A stretch of 64,000 nt of DNA, from the NCBI GenBank assembly GCA_951813545.1, contig OX638352.1:2232001-2296000 (forward strand). The letters are read 5' to 3'. Position 1 is the first letter of the stretch; each line of letters begins with the position of its first letter. Below are positions 50,615 through 59,633 of the stretch, piece by piece. The translations under genes were made by a program, and so were the position numbers. Under the pieces are notes generated by a model. That model was not told the origin of the DNA, made no database searches, and saw nothing but the letters and a program-made list of their open reading frames with translations. Origin of the DNA: an uncultured Poribacteria bacterium (lineage in GTDB: Bacteria; Poribacteria; WGA-4E; WGA-3G).

Positions 50615-51790
50615 TCATCTACTACCCAGTCCGGGGCGTTTCCCTTCTAACGATTCCACGAGAAACCGGCGGTAAGCCGCTTCCATGTTATTTATTGCAT
50701 TGAATAGTTCATGGACCGGTTGCCGTCCCATCAGTTCCAGGGCGGGTGATATCACCAAACAATCTACCGGGGAATACTGCTCCCACCCGCTAATAATTGT
50801 TCGTGCCAAGGGCTGCATACCGTCAATTCCGTTCGCTTCACGTAATCTTTTCATATCAGTGTTCAGTACCCAAGTATTGACAAACTTTTCGTTTAGCGAT
50901 TCGATGATTCGGTCATTGGAGAGGACAACTGCCCTCAAGGTTTTTCCGCTCCCTCAGCACGCCTCGTCAGTGAGCGGTCCATTGATCGAAACCACATGAA
51001 TCGGCCGTTGTAGGGCCCTTGCTATCTCTAACGCTTTGTCCATCGCTACCCATTCGATTTGTTCCGACTTGTAGAAACGGTGTATCAGTCTACGTTCCGC
51101 CTCTTCCTGGGGGATGGCTTCGGTGAATTGCGGGTCTGACGTGATAGCCTGTGTACCAGCAAGGAGTCCTATTTGGGGACAGAAGCCGGCATCTGTATCA
51201 TAGGAGGAACTATTCTCGTAGTTCCGGTTCACATCGAAGTTGAGTGTGCCTTCAGGGACGGACATCTCAAAGAAAGCGACCTTAGCCTGGGTGCGGTCGA
51301 TAACCAAACGCCCGGCAAACTGTGGGGGCGTGAACCAACCATCCTCTAAGGCAAATTCTGCATGAATGCGAAACACAATTTCGGCAAAGAGATCATTGTA
51401 AGCGCGAAGTGTTGCCCATAACCCTGAGGAATCCACAGGACTGTGCATCTCCACGTATGGGTTGGGGTGAAGTTGCTTCAGCAATTCCAGAACGCCCTCC
51501 GGTTTAACTTGCCACAGTTCGCCAACGGAAACAGATTGATGCGGAAGAAATGCGTGGAAAACCGACGCTGCGTGTTGCTTTTCTGGCTCGGCGGCTTTCA
51601 AGTTCGCCAATGTGTCCCAATTCAGATGAAAGTTGTCTACTGTAAACGCAATCGGGGCGATGAAGCCTTCGACAGAGACTTCTGCCGTGTTGTCAAGGTT
51701 AAGTGTGATTTTGTTAGGTATGGCGTTCTCATCAGCGTTAAGTTGTCCGCTCATCACCAGAATCAGAAATCCAATCGTTAAAGTTTTCAT
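50615..51790 (-). CDS. Probable selenoprotein (Cys-Sec thioredoxin-like), paralogue 2
   Basis: 391 residues with the in-frame TGA at 50954-50956 read as selenocysteine (Sec279, after Cys278). ATG 51790 has AAGGAGAT upstream; the signal peptide ends near LNADE. The frame reads RPIHVVSINGPLTDEAC before the TGA and GSGKTLRAVVLSNDR then FVNTWVLNTDMKRL after it. Similarity to paralogue 1 is continuous across the codon and up to LVESLEGKRPGLG. It then stops, lacking the C-terminal beta domain of paralogue 1. A weak ECF-type promoter lies about 150 bases upstream, and a DUF4097 gene lies on either side. Confidence 0.75.
50918..50953 (-). promoter_or_regulatory. SECIS-like hairpin after the UGA, paralogue 2
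   Basis: GGAG-C-GGA can pair with TCC-T-CTCC across a loop that includes CCTTGAGGGCAGTTG. The stem position and 36-base length are the same as in paralogue 1, and the inner pair changes (GGA/TCC here, GG/CT there) keep the stem. Support is suggestive only. Confidence 0.4.
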
Positions 51791-51935
51791 TTTCAATCTC
51801 CTTAGTCATTATTATCATTCTACACCAACAGCACTTCTATGAAAAGTTGTTGCTTGCATAGATTTTATAGTAAAGCCCAAAATTATCTGTGGGAGTTCAT
51901 TTAATTTAACCTTTATCTTACCCCTTTATAATTAA

Positions 51936-51963
51936 AGACCCAGTTTTGTGCAAAAAGGTTGCA
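51936..51963 (-). promoter_or_regulatory. Weak ECF-type promoter candidate, copy E
   Basis: On the minus strand TGCAACCTTTTTGCACAAAA carries the -35 core and is followed by GGTC with a 16-base rather than 17-base spacer. The -35 and the AAAAC before the -10 agree with copies B-D; the -10 is less good. It faces selenoprotein paralogue 2. The 679-base gap it lies in (51797-52475) otherwise holds MITE copies and palindromes. Confidence 0.35.
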
Positions 51964-52142
51964 TAATGTGAAAAAAATGAGAAAATTTCATTTTTTTTAA
52001 CGGTTTGTGCTAATTGTTTGATAGAAACATTATTCACACAGATTTCGTAGCGTAGACTGTTAGTCTGCGTCCTAAGGAGCGCAATCTAACAGATTATGCT
52101 ACAAAGTCAACGATATAGCGCACCTCTGAGGAACCCAAGCAA

Positions 52143-52322
52143 TTATAGTAAAACCCATAATTACCTATACACCAACACAAGAGCGAGGTTTCATGAGGCT
52201 TATAGTAAAGTTTAGAATTAATTAGACACTCCAAAGAGGCGAGGATATAATCCTCGCCAGCGGTGGTGAGGTGTTTTGTGTTTTCCAAAGTGCTCTCTTA
52301 TTTTCGGGTTTTACTATAAAAA
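52143..52322. mobile_element. Nested MITEs, TATAGTAAAACC family, copies 6a and 6b
   Basis: The left 57 bases of one copy (from 52143) run directly into a second, complete copy (52200-52322) with the ends TTATAGTAAAGTTTAGAATT and CGGGTTTTACTATAA. Solo ends of the same kind stand at 51865 (TTATAGTAAAGCCC) and 52464 (TTTACTATAG), enclosing the whole repeat cluster. Confidence 0.75.
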
Positions 52323-52353
52323 ATTAATTCGGTAATTTATTGGTGAAGTCCGG

Positions 52354-52374
52354 TGCGGTTGCAAACCGCACCTA
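52354..52374. repeat. Dispersed palindrome GGTGCGGTT-GCA-AACCGCACC
   Basis: A perfect 9-bp inverted repeat with a 3-base spacer, preceded by the AAATTAATTCGGTAA end seen at 36411. A GCGAGGTTATAAACCTCGC hairpin follows at about 52402-52421, from the MITE family above. Confidence 0.7.
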
Positions 52375-52475
52375 CCGGACCTGGGGGCATCGACGGAATG
52401 GCGAGGTTATAAACCTCGCCAGCGGTGGTGGGGGTGTTTGCTTGGGATGTTTTTGCTTGGGATCTTTACTATAGT

Positions 52476-53363
52476 CTACTTTCGCTTCAGACGAATTTCA
52501 CCTGTAGAGGCGTGCAGTTTCAGTAAGGGGCCACCACCGTTAAGTGTTCCCTTTAACCTATTTTCTGTGATTTCATCTTGAGGTTGAATAGAGAAATCGC
52601 TTGAGATTTTCCCTTGTGTTTGAAGGTCTATGTCAAGGGCAATATGGGAGTAGAGCGTGACATCTATTGCTCCACTGATTGATGTGTGCAAGGTCCACGG
52701 ATGTTGCGGTTGCGTAGTCATTTCCGCCCGGATATCCCCTGTTGCGGCTGTTAGGTTAACGCTACTTTGACACCCTTTGAGGATAATATCCCCACTCACA
52801 CCGGTTTCTCCCGAGACTTCGCCTTGGATTTCTCCAAGATAAATATTACCGCCTAAAGCCTCGGCTCTTACTGTCCCCATCAGGTCACCGACATGAATAT
52901 CTCCGCGAGATGCAGTTTTGAGCGTGACATCATACTGACGCGGGACTGTCACTTGAATTTCAACTTTAAACCACTTCAATCCTTCTTGCCAATATTCCCG
53001 TCCGCGCTTGAATTTTCCTTCAATTCGGACATCCGATTCGGTATCTGGAGGGTCGTGTTCAATCGTGATTTCAAAATCCTCAAACAATTCGTCAATCCAT
53101 CCGACAAGCTTCGGTCGCATTATTAGCAGTCTTGATCTCCATATTTTTTTGACGGCGATATCGACGTGATTGCGATCTGTGGTTTCTATATTGATTGTAC
53201 CCAACTCTGTGTCAACTGTTAAATGTCCGGTAAGATTAACGTTGAGACCTTCTGATCTCGAGTTTGATTGGCTGATTCCTGATAAGAGTAGACCAAGAAT
53301 AATCAATGATAGGCACAGAAGAGGAAAGATCACAAAAGCGATGAACTTATTAAGCTTTGTCAT
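52476..53363 (-). CDS. Secreted DUF4097-type repeat protein, paralogue 2
   Basis: 295 residues, a shorter relative of the protein at 48694. An N-terminal hydrophobic segment (about 8-30, FVIFPLLCLSLIILGLLLSG) serves as signal or anchor. It is followed by LTVDTELGTINIETTDRNHV, the FKRGREYWQEGLKWF segment shared with paralogue 1 (FKTSKEDWLKKLL), fewer beta-helix repeats (DIHVGDLMGTV, GDIILKGCQSSVNL) and the shared end GTLNGGGPLLKLHASTGEI. AAAGGAA lies before the ATG. It is upstream of selenoprotein paralogue 2 on the same strand. Confidence 0.83.
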   Translation of the reverse strand: MTKLNKFIAFVIFPLLCLSLIILGLLLSGISQSNSRSEGLNVNLTGHLTVDTELGTINIETTDRNHVDIAVKKIWRSRLLIMRPKLVGWIDELFEDFEITIEHDPPDTESDVRIEGKFKRGREYWQEGLKWFKVEIQVTVPRQYDVTLKTASRGDIHVGDLMGTVRAEALGGNIYLGEIQGEVSGETGVSGDIILKGCQSSVNLTAATGDIRAEMTTQPQHPWTLHTSISGAIDVTLYSHIALDIDLQTQGKISSDFSIQPQDEITENRLKGTLNGGGPLLKLHASTGEIRLKRK

Positions 53364-53430
53364 CTAAAATTCCTTTTATCACTCTTACTATCAAATCCGT
53401 ATGTTTTAGTTTAGGGGATGTAGATAGGCG

Positions 53431-53472
53431 TTGGAGTCTCCAATCAAAAAGATTTAACATTGAAGACTCCAA
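53431..53472. promoter_or_regulatory. Operator-like inverted repeats TTGGAGTCTCCAA / AGACTCCAA
   Basis: TTGGAG-T-CTCCAA (53431-53443) is a perfect 13-base palindrome, and its arm TTGGAGTCT pairs again with AGACTCCAA at 53464-53472. It lies 70-110 bases before the DUF4097 paralogue 2 start, next to TGGTATAATACC (about 53475-53486), which contains a TATAAT-like -10 on either strand. It could be a repressor site or a stem-loop. Confidence 0.45.
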
Positions 53473-53648
53473 CGTGGTATAATACCATTTCTGAAAATAA
53501 ATATCGCATGGACGACTTTTCTGAACGGATGCACGGTAGCACAAACTAATAGTGTATATTACATGCATCTTGAAAAGTATTCAATTAGAAATGGATAATA
53601 TATGTAACTTGCTGGATAGGATCGTTCCCTCTGACACTCGCCAGGCTC

Positions 53649-54527
53649 CTAATCAGCGGATTTGACTTCATACTTCTTTAATTCCAGGTTTAATTCAGGG
53701 GGCCTGACCGTAGGCAGAGCCCCAACTTCAGGAGGCATAGTCGTAGAGATAGTTTTCAGAAAAATGTCCTCGGCCTTTTGATGAAACTTGACAATCCCGA
53801 TATTGGGTGCCACCCACAGCGTTGTAAAGGATTCGCCAGGTGGATCTGATCCGGTTTCCGGTGAAGGCACTGCTGCTACCTCTGTTTCTGTGCGGTATTC
53901 AATTTTCAAACAGTCTTTAAAAGTGCCAGCGGGTGTCTCAACGTCTTCCGTGCCTACCACAGTCCCTGTTTCGACAATAGTGAATTCGAGCGTGATTTCT
54001 GGAGGATCTTGCGGCGGAACAGGTGTCAGCGTGATTTTGGCTTTTATCTGCGTTGCCTTCCACTTTTCGTTGAAGGTGACAGGCATCGGCAGCGCATAAA
54101 ACGGGTCTTGTGCCTCTATCTCAATATTATAGAGCATAATAAACGGTGCCCCCATTTTCTGCAATAATTTCAGGAAAGCCTCCATCTCTTTGGTAAGGTG
54201 TGCTTTGACGGCTTTCTCTGCCTCATCACCGACCCAGAACGTGACCTTCTCCTCACCGATCCGGTAGAAATTGGGATGGATGTGATAGTCATAATTTGCC
54301 GAATCCTCCAACGCCGGTTCATAATTGAAAGCGTGATACATCTCCCCGGCAATCTCTTTGCCCTCAACGACGCGACGCGTTAATTCATTTCCATCTTGGT
54401 CTTCGTAAACCCAGTAGTTCCCTAACGCGTGTGGGAAATAGGTATCTTTGCTTTCCGCCGCGAACAGCGTTGCACTGAAGCCAAAAATGAGCAATAGGCT
54501 CAAAACGACACGAAATCTTTTCAACAT
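53649..54527 (-). CDS. Secreted single-module protein (YFP...W-Y family), paralogue 2
   Basis: 292 residues, a close relative of the protein at 22874. The signal peptide MLKRFRVVLSLLLIFGFSAT is almost the same. YFPHALGNYWVYEDQDGNEL, VETPAGTFKDCLKIEYRTE and TLWVAPNIGIVKF match in order, and the ends diverge. AGAGGAA lies before the ATG. It follows two ABC-2 permease genes on the same strand, 140 bases after the second. The function is unknown; the shared module with the M61-like array links the two halves of the window. Confidence 0.72.
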   Translation of the reverse strand: MLKRFRVVLSLLLIFGFSATLFAAESKDTYFPHALGNYWVYEDQDGNELTRRVVEGKEIAGEMYHAFNYEPALEDSANYDYHIHPNFYRIGEEKVTFWVGDEAEKAVKAHLTKEMEAFLKLLQKMGAPFIMLYNIEIEAQDPFYALPMPVTFNEKWKATQIKAKITLTPVPPQDPPEITLEFTIVETGTVVGTEDVETPAGTFKDCLKIEYRTETEVAAVPSPETGSDPPGESFTTLWVAPNIGIVKFHQKAEDIFLKTISTTMPPEVGALPTVRPPELNLELKKYEVKSAD

Positions 54528-54667
54528 TATAGGTTCCTCTTTGTTTGTAGGAATGATTTGTGATAACGATCCTCAATGAAAAGTTTCGCTATCTCTATAT
54601 TAGTGATAGGTTGTTGATAATTCGGGGGACAAACCCCTTTCATACTCTCGGTGTAAGACATGGGCGT

Positions 54668-56194
54668 TTAGACTTCTGAACGGACGAAAATAAGAAATGC
54701 TCCGGAAAAAAATATCCCGAGCAGTAAGACAAGTAACAACAAATCCAAAGTCGCCGTGTTGAACGTATCGCTGAAGGCAATCTTATCCTCAAATTTCGGA
54801 ATCGCCTCACTCGAGAACGGCTTCTCGGACATGCCTTCACGGATGCCGATGAGGTGGCGACTTTCGGTGTCTGCTCTATCGGTTTCTACGATGAATTGTC
54901 GAAATTGTTTTGTGTAATCATGTACGCGTTCTAAATATTGCAAATGCCGATTAAAACCGGTGCCAGCCATTGATTCAAGGGCGTATTGGACAATCGCTGC
55001 CGGTGAGAACCGGGTTACAACCCTTGCGCGCTGGACCTGTGCGATTTGTGCGTCTAAATACTCACGGTTAAAGCGTTCTCGGATCTCTACATCTCTGCTG
55101 ACGAGTTCCGCCTTGAGTGCCAATTCTTCATCACCTTCCGTTTCCCACGCCGTCCTATACTTTTCCGCTTCGGCTCTGGCGGCTTCAGGTGACGTTTCAA
55201 AAAGTTTCTGAAGTTCACTTAAGTTTGGAAGGTTGGGGGTCTTTTTTTCTTTGATTGCGTTCAATCGGTCATTATAATCTGTGTCAATCTGCTTAAGGGC
55301 TGCGTCTCTTGAGGCATGAAATTGATCAATCGTTTGGACGGGTGGCATCCATTTTGTGGAAAGGGTGCCGAGGGTTGACGGCATAAAAATAACAGTGGCT
55401 ACCCAAATCAATAAGAGCACAACGAGACTCACCCGAGGCTCTCGCGTGCCAGCAGAAACCATCAACCCCAATCCAACGAAGATACCGGCATAACTTGCAG
55501 CAATCAGCAGAATCAACCCTAAACGTCCCCAATCGGCTGCACTCAGTTGTGTCCAATTGTCGGCGGAGATCACCGCTAGATTCAGCAACACCGCGAAAAC
55601 GAAAGGAATAAGGACGGTTATTAAAGTGCCTAAGAATTTACCGATCAACAGAAGGGGGCGCGAAATCGGATTCGCTAGACATAACCGCAATGTCCCTTGT
55701 TGTCGCTCGCCTGAAAGCGCGTCGAAGGTGAATAAAAGCGGAATAAAGGAGAGCAGATAGGTGATAATAAATACCCAATCTATCTTTGTTGCCTGCGGAC
55801 GTAGATCTTTTGCATCTGGATTCGCGGATCCGTAACTCAGCCACCAGTTGCTTTTTGCCTTCCATCCTGGGCCGCTTTTGGACCAAGACCCCTCTCGATA
55901 TATCTCTGTCGGCAAATAGGCATCGCCACCGTCTGCGATGAAGGTAAGTGAAGATGGACGTTTATGGAGGTTACCTGGTCCTTTTTCTGCTAAAGTATAC
56001 AACTGCGTCCGAGACTTCAACGTATCGAGGGACTCGGTAACGTTCTTGGAATAATTACGTACCCTTCCCTGATGTGCCCGAAGATGCACCACGGCGTTGG
56101 TGACCATTAAGGCGGAAAGTATCACAACCGTTAGCATAAAACGCAGGCTGTTGATGTGGTCAAAAAGTTCTCGTTTGATAATATGCCAAATCAT
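54668..56194 (-). CDS. ABC-2 type transporter permease subunit
   Basis: 508 residues, close paralogue of the permease at 41954 from MIWHIIKRELFDHINSLRFM to FLIFVRSEV. It has the DALSGERQQGTLRLCLANPI motif and RPLLLIGKFLGTL, a helix bundle and a Glu/Ala-rich helical extracytoplasmic loop. Only AAGGAAA, 14 bases before the ATG, resembles a ribosome site. It is downstream of the 56340 permease; this two-gene unit is a duplicate of the 43695/41954 unit. Confidence 0.87.
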   Translation of the reverse strand: MIWHIIKRELFDHINSLRFMLTVVILSALMVTNAVVHLRAHQGRVRNYSKNVTESLDTLKSRTQLYTLAEKGPGNLHKRPSSLTFIADGGDAYLPTEIYREGSWSKSGPGWKAKSNWWLSYGSANPDAKDLRPQATKIDWVFIITYLLSFIPLLFTFDALSGERQQGTLRLCLANPISRPLLLIGKFLGTLITVLIPFVFAVLLNLAVISADNWTQLSAADWGRLGLILLIAASYAGIFVGLGLMVSAGTREPRVSLVVLLLIWVATVIFMPSTLGTLSTKWMPPVQTIDQFHASRDAALKQIDTDYNDRLNAIKEKKTPNLPNLSELQKLFETSPEAARAEAEKYRTAWETEGDEELALKAELVSRDVEIRERFNREYLDAQIAQVQRARVVTRFSPAAIVQYALESMAGTGFNRHLQYLERVHDYTKQFRQFIVETDRADTESRHLIGIREGMSEKPFSSEAIPKFEDKIAFSDTFNTATLDLLLLVLLLGIFFSGAFLIFVRSEV

Positions 56195-56339
56195 TTTTTT
56201 AATTTTCCTTGCGGTTCGATGTGGTTCGTTTGAGCATTGAAGTCCGTCTCCGTATACCCAGCCAGCCCGTTGGTTAGGCTTACATGTTTTGACCCTATCC
56301 GTCGAACCTAACTATGGGCTGACTGATAACTGATAACCA

Positions 56340-57827
56340 TTAGACTTCAATTTTGGTGAAAATCAGAAATGTCACCGTGAACAGAACCAGATTGATTAAT
56401 AGGAGTAAGAACAATTCGGGCAGTGCGCGCGTTGCGTTTTCCCAAGCATCCGTCCGATCAAAACGGAACTGCGGTAAATCCCACCAGTCTACTGGACCTT
56501 TGTCAGAGGCGAACCATTGCCGACTGCCGAATGCGTCTTTGTCGTGAAAATAATCAATGACCGTGCGCCGGTAACCCTGAGCGGCTTGGACAAAATCAAA
56601 CATGCCTTCCAGATCGGTGCCTGCCCACGCGGCAGTTGCAAAGGTATACAGACTTGCCGGACTGAGTTTCATGAGACGTTCATACCATATTGATTCCCGA
56701 AGAGAGGTGCTATCTAAAGTCTGTTTTCGCACTAAAGCAATCTGTTCCGCCGAACGGATGTACAAGGCACCCATAGTCGCATGATAATTTTCAACATGCG
56801 GCACGAGGCGGTCTGATTGATTTCCCAATTTCATATCCATTCCGTACCGTCTGCTGAGGTGCCCCGCTGACGAGAAACTATTTGACTGCTGAACATCCAG
56901 ATTAAACTTTCGAGGTTCACCTTCAAGTGGACTATTGGCTAAGAACAGGCGTTCTTCTCTATCAACCTCTTCCCAAATCTGTTGAATCTGTTGATCTGCT
57001 GATGATCGTATTGCGCGCGTATTCCCCACCGGGGTGATGGCAAATCGGCTCCAATTTGGATAGACGAGTACCAAAGCTACCCACAAAAACATACAGAGCA
57101 TCAACGATGTGGCAGTGCGCCGCGTTGTTGTGGAAATCAAGAGTCCAATCAGATAAAAAGCGGACAAATAGATGGTTGTCGTCAGAATTATTCCCCCGAT
57201 CCGAAGAAAATCTTCTCCATCCAATTGAATGGAGCCCGTAGAGGATAACAGAATCATTACCATTAACAGACTCATCAGAACGGGGAGCAGCAAACATGCC
57301 ATTGCCCCGATATATTTAGCAAATAGAATAGAACCGCGGCGTACTGGATGGGAGATGACCAAGCGTAAAGTGCCACTTTCCCAATCTCCCGCAATCGCAT
57401 CATAAGCGAAAAGCAGTGCCATCAGGCTCAAGACGACTTGAAAAATAAGGACGAGATCGATCTTTGAAAAGAGGTTGAGGAACGTGTTATCAAGGCTTCG
57501 CGCCGAACCATCTGAAATCATCGGGACGCGACCGTAGTAAATGTCAAAGGTACTTCCAAGCCGCTTATCCAATCCGGCACTAAAGAGACTTAAGGGGTTC
57601 GGCGGACGTTCAACAGATAGGTTTAGCATTGAGTAGGTTTTTGCTTCCTGCGCTTTCTGACGGTGCACATTTTCTTGCTGGCTATATTTCATCAAGCGAC
57701 GCTCGTAATCTTCAAGCAGGACAACGGCATTGGCGACAACGAGTAGAAGCGTAATGATAACGGCAGCGAAAAACCGCGCACTCATCAGATGGCTCAGAAG
57801 TTCTTGGCGGATAAGGTTTCGTAGCAT
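56340..57827 (-). CDS. ABC-2 type transporter permease subunit
   Basis: 495 residues, close paralogue of the permease at 43695 (MLRNLIRQELLSHLMSARFF, RPPNPLSLFSAGLDKRLG, AIAGDWESGTLRLVIS, RRGSILFAKYIGA). GGAG lies before the ATG. The 145-base gap to the next permease contains a fragment (GACTGATAACTGATAACC) of the inverted-repeat family that fills the same gap in the paralogous unit, so the repeat was probably there before the duplication. Confidence 0.87.
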   Translation of the reverse strand: MLRNLIRQELLSHLMSARFFAAVIITLLLVVANAVVLLEDYERRLMKYSQQENVHRQKAQEAKTYSMLNLSVERPPNPLSLFSAGLDKRLGSTFDIYYGRVPMISDGSARSLDNTFLNLFSKIDLVLIFQVVLSLMALLFAYDAIAGDWESGTLRLVISHPVRRGSILFAKYIGAMACLLLPVLMSLLMVMILLSSTGSIQLDGEDFLRIGGIILTTTIYLSAFYLIGLLISTTTRRTATSLMLCMFLWVALVLVYPNWSRFAITPVGNTRAIRSSADQQIQQIWEEVDREERLFLANSPLEGEPRKFNLDVQQSNSFSSAGHLSRRYGMDMKLGNQSDRLVPHVENYHATMGALYIRSAEQIALVRKQTLDSTSLRESIWYERLMKLSPASLYTFATAAWAGTDLEGMFDFVQAAQGYRRTVIDYFHDKDAFGSRQWFASDKGPVDWWDLPQFRFDRTDAWENATRALPELFLLLLINLVLFTVTFLIFTKIEV

Positions 57828-57999
57828 GGTGTCTCCTTAAAAACCTGTGGTTTGTTTATTAGAGACGCTTGGGATGAAAAAGGATAGTAAAAACTGTGCG
57901 GGATAGTGAAATGGGGGAAATTTTACTAAACAGGATTCAGGAAGTTTTTGAAGTCTTCAAGGTTTTTGTGTAAAATCCAGTGCGGTTGGGAAACCGTAC

Positions 58000-58344
58000 C
58001 ATAGGTGTCAATTTAGCCCGTAGGCCCCTTCCCAGTAACGGGTGGGGACCCCGGGTTGAACGGTGTTGAAAATCAAATATTGATATGCCAAAACACATCA
58101 AATTTAACAGACCCGCATATGCAACCAGAAGCCCAGTGAAACCCAACGTCATAACCACGTCCCGGATACCTTGACAGAAAAACGTTGGGTTTCACTCGAT
58201 TCTCTGTGTCTTGAAGTGTCCTAAAAGTTGAAAGTTTCTACACCCAATATGCCTGTTTTTAAAGTTCCGTTCAACCTGACGGAAACACCCAAGCAAAAAC
58301 ACCTACGATGCCATGAGCCGTTTTTTCTAAAATTGACAGTTATG
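58000..58344. mobile_element. Composite non-coding element, ATAGGTGTCAATTT ends, copy 2
   Basis: CATAGGTGTCAATTTAG on the left and TCTAAAATTGACAGTTATGG on the right are the inverted ends. Inside are CCCCTTCCCAGTAACGGGTG (as at 41568 and 59430) and a nested 14-bp inverted repeat at 58136-58195. The remaining gap to 58492 is built of GAAATACCCAAGCAA-type repeats and a GTGCGGTT/GCGGTTAGG palindrome half; I see no gene in the 665 bases 57828-58492. Confidence 0.65.
58136..58195. repeat. Inverted repeat GTGAAACCCAACGT ... ACGTTGGGTTTCAC
   Basis: Perfect 14-base arms with a 32-base spacer, nested within the composite element. It may be a small independent MITE or a stem-loop; this is its only copy in the window. 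Confidence 0.75.
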
Positions 58345-58492
58345 GCGCGGTTAGGAAACCGTGAAGAAATCCGCAGAAATACCCAAGCAATCCGCAGAAA
58401 TGCCCAAGCAAAAATACACCAGGCAAAACCCTACTGGGGCTGGGGGTCCAAAATTGGGCGAAAGAACGGAAAACTAAATAGTCCTATTTCCT

Positions 58493-59251
58493 CTATAGCG
58501 GTGGATACGGGGACTTCTTCCGCATGTTCCGGTTTGGTTGCTGAGGTGGTGTCGGGTTCTGGAAATGTTCTAAAGCCTCTTGGGCACGTCTGAGTTGTTT
58601 TGTGGCGTGCTCAATCTGTTTTCTGGCGTGTTCAACTTGTTTCAGATTGGGTTGTTGCCTTGCGCGCGCAATTCGTTCCTTGGCACTCTCAATTCGTTTC
58701 TTGGCGCGTTCCATTTGTTTCTTGTGGTCCTCAACCCGTTTGGCTACCAGTTTATCAATATAGGCGACTTTATAAGCTTCCCGATCATCCATTAAAGGCA
58801 TGCCAAGAAACCCGATTTCCCGCAAATCTGGATTGTCCTCTAAAAATGCCAAAGTATGTCGCTTTGTCAGGTAGAGCCTATAATCGTCGAAATCCTCTAT
58901 AGTGATACCTCTCTTCAAAAGCATCTGGAGCCACTCTACTCGTGAATATCTTGCATCTATTTCACCCCTAATTGCAAGCTCGCTACTATAAACAACACCA
59001 CCGTCACAGAGTGCTATCACCTTCGCCTTTGAAAACTTTTGGTTGTATGCCGCATCGAAGGCGTTCATCAACCCCTTCACAGTTTGTGGTCCGTTGTATG
59101 CTTCAGGAGCGGTATCTGGTGCAGAGGGGATGCTTTCTATTGCTTCTATGAAGGCATTAACTGTTTGCGAGTTTGCTTGGAACGCAAAAAAAGTAGTGAA
59201 CCCGAGAACTATCAAAATTGCGAACATTCGCACGGCGTTTTTACGTGTCAT
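58493..59251 (-). CDS. Secreted coiled-coil protein with conserved SxYPPL tail, paralogue 1
   Basis: 252 residues. A signal peptide (to about 29, QANS) is followed by a ~130-residue domain (YNGPQTVKGLMNAFDAAYNQ, RVEWLQMLLKRGITIEDFDDY, HTLAFLEDNPDLREIGFLGM). A long Lys/Arg/Glu-rich coiled coil (about 165-230, with repeated RAKKRIESAKERIARAR and EHARKQIEHA units) precedes the end NRNMRKKSPYPPL. GGAG lies before the ATG. The paralogue at 61085 has the same order and tail. No known family recognised. The gene is grouped with ABC-2 permeases. Confidence 0.75.
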   Translation of the reverse strand: MTRKNAVRMFAILIVLGFTTFFAFQANSQTVNAFIEAIESIPSAPDTAPEAYNGPQTVKGLMNAFDAAYNQKFSKAKVIALCDGGVVYSSELAIRGEIDARYSRVEWLQMLLKRGITIEDFDDYRLYLTKRHTLAFLEDNPDLREIGFLGMPLMDDREAYKVAYIDKLVAKRVEDHKKQMERAKKRIESAKERIARARQQPNLKQVEHARKQIEHATKQLRRAQEALEHFQNPTPPQQPNRNMRKKSPYPPL

Positions 59252-59341
59252 TTCGTTGCCTCTCCTTCGTTAGTCTTGTTTTGTGTAAACTTGTTGAGGT
59301 AATTCGCTATTGTCAACGAATCCTTTCACCTAATTTTATTC

Positions 59342-59521
59342 GGACTTACGCAGACAAGCGATAAATCGCCTCGTTATCAGACGATACACCTTGGAAATAC
59401 CTGGGTTCCTCAAAAGCGGTGCCCCTTCCCAGGAACGGGTGGGGACCCCGGTTCGTAGTCGCGCAATTCTGCGGCATACTCGCCCAAATGCGACGTGCCT
59501 TATTGCGCTTTGCGTAAGTCC
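59342..59521. mobile_element. MITE, GGACTTACGCA family, copy 2, with nested hairpin
   Basis: 180 bp with ends GGACTTACGCA and TGCGTAAGTCC. The left 60 bases match the right part of copy 1 (26617) in reverse. A CCCCTTCCCAGGAACGGGTG/GGGACCCCGG block, also seen at 41568 and 58020, is inserted in the middle and explains the extra length. The rest of the 382-base gap (59252-59633) has no clear feature. Confidence 0.8.
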
Positions 59522-59633
59522 TGTCTTCTAATATTAATGATCCAATTTGTAGACGAAAAGGGTGCATAATTTCAGATTTTGATGGGATAACTTGTAAGGC
59601 ATTCGACTAATAGTATGCGAACTGGTGTGTGCG

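Noticed and set aside
51865..52474. CRISPR-like array in the repeat cluster
   Set aside because: Repeats are palindromic elements of differing kinds and spacing, with no regular spacers and no cas genes.
59545..59570. Another ECF-type promoter (TGCACCC on the minus strand)
   Set aside because: The -35 core is changed and no CGWC lies 16-18 bases away.
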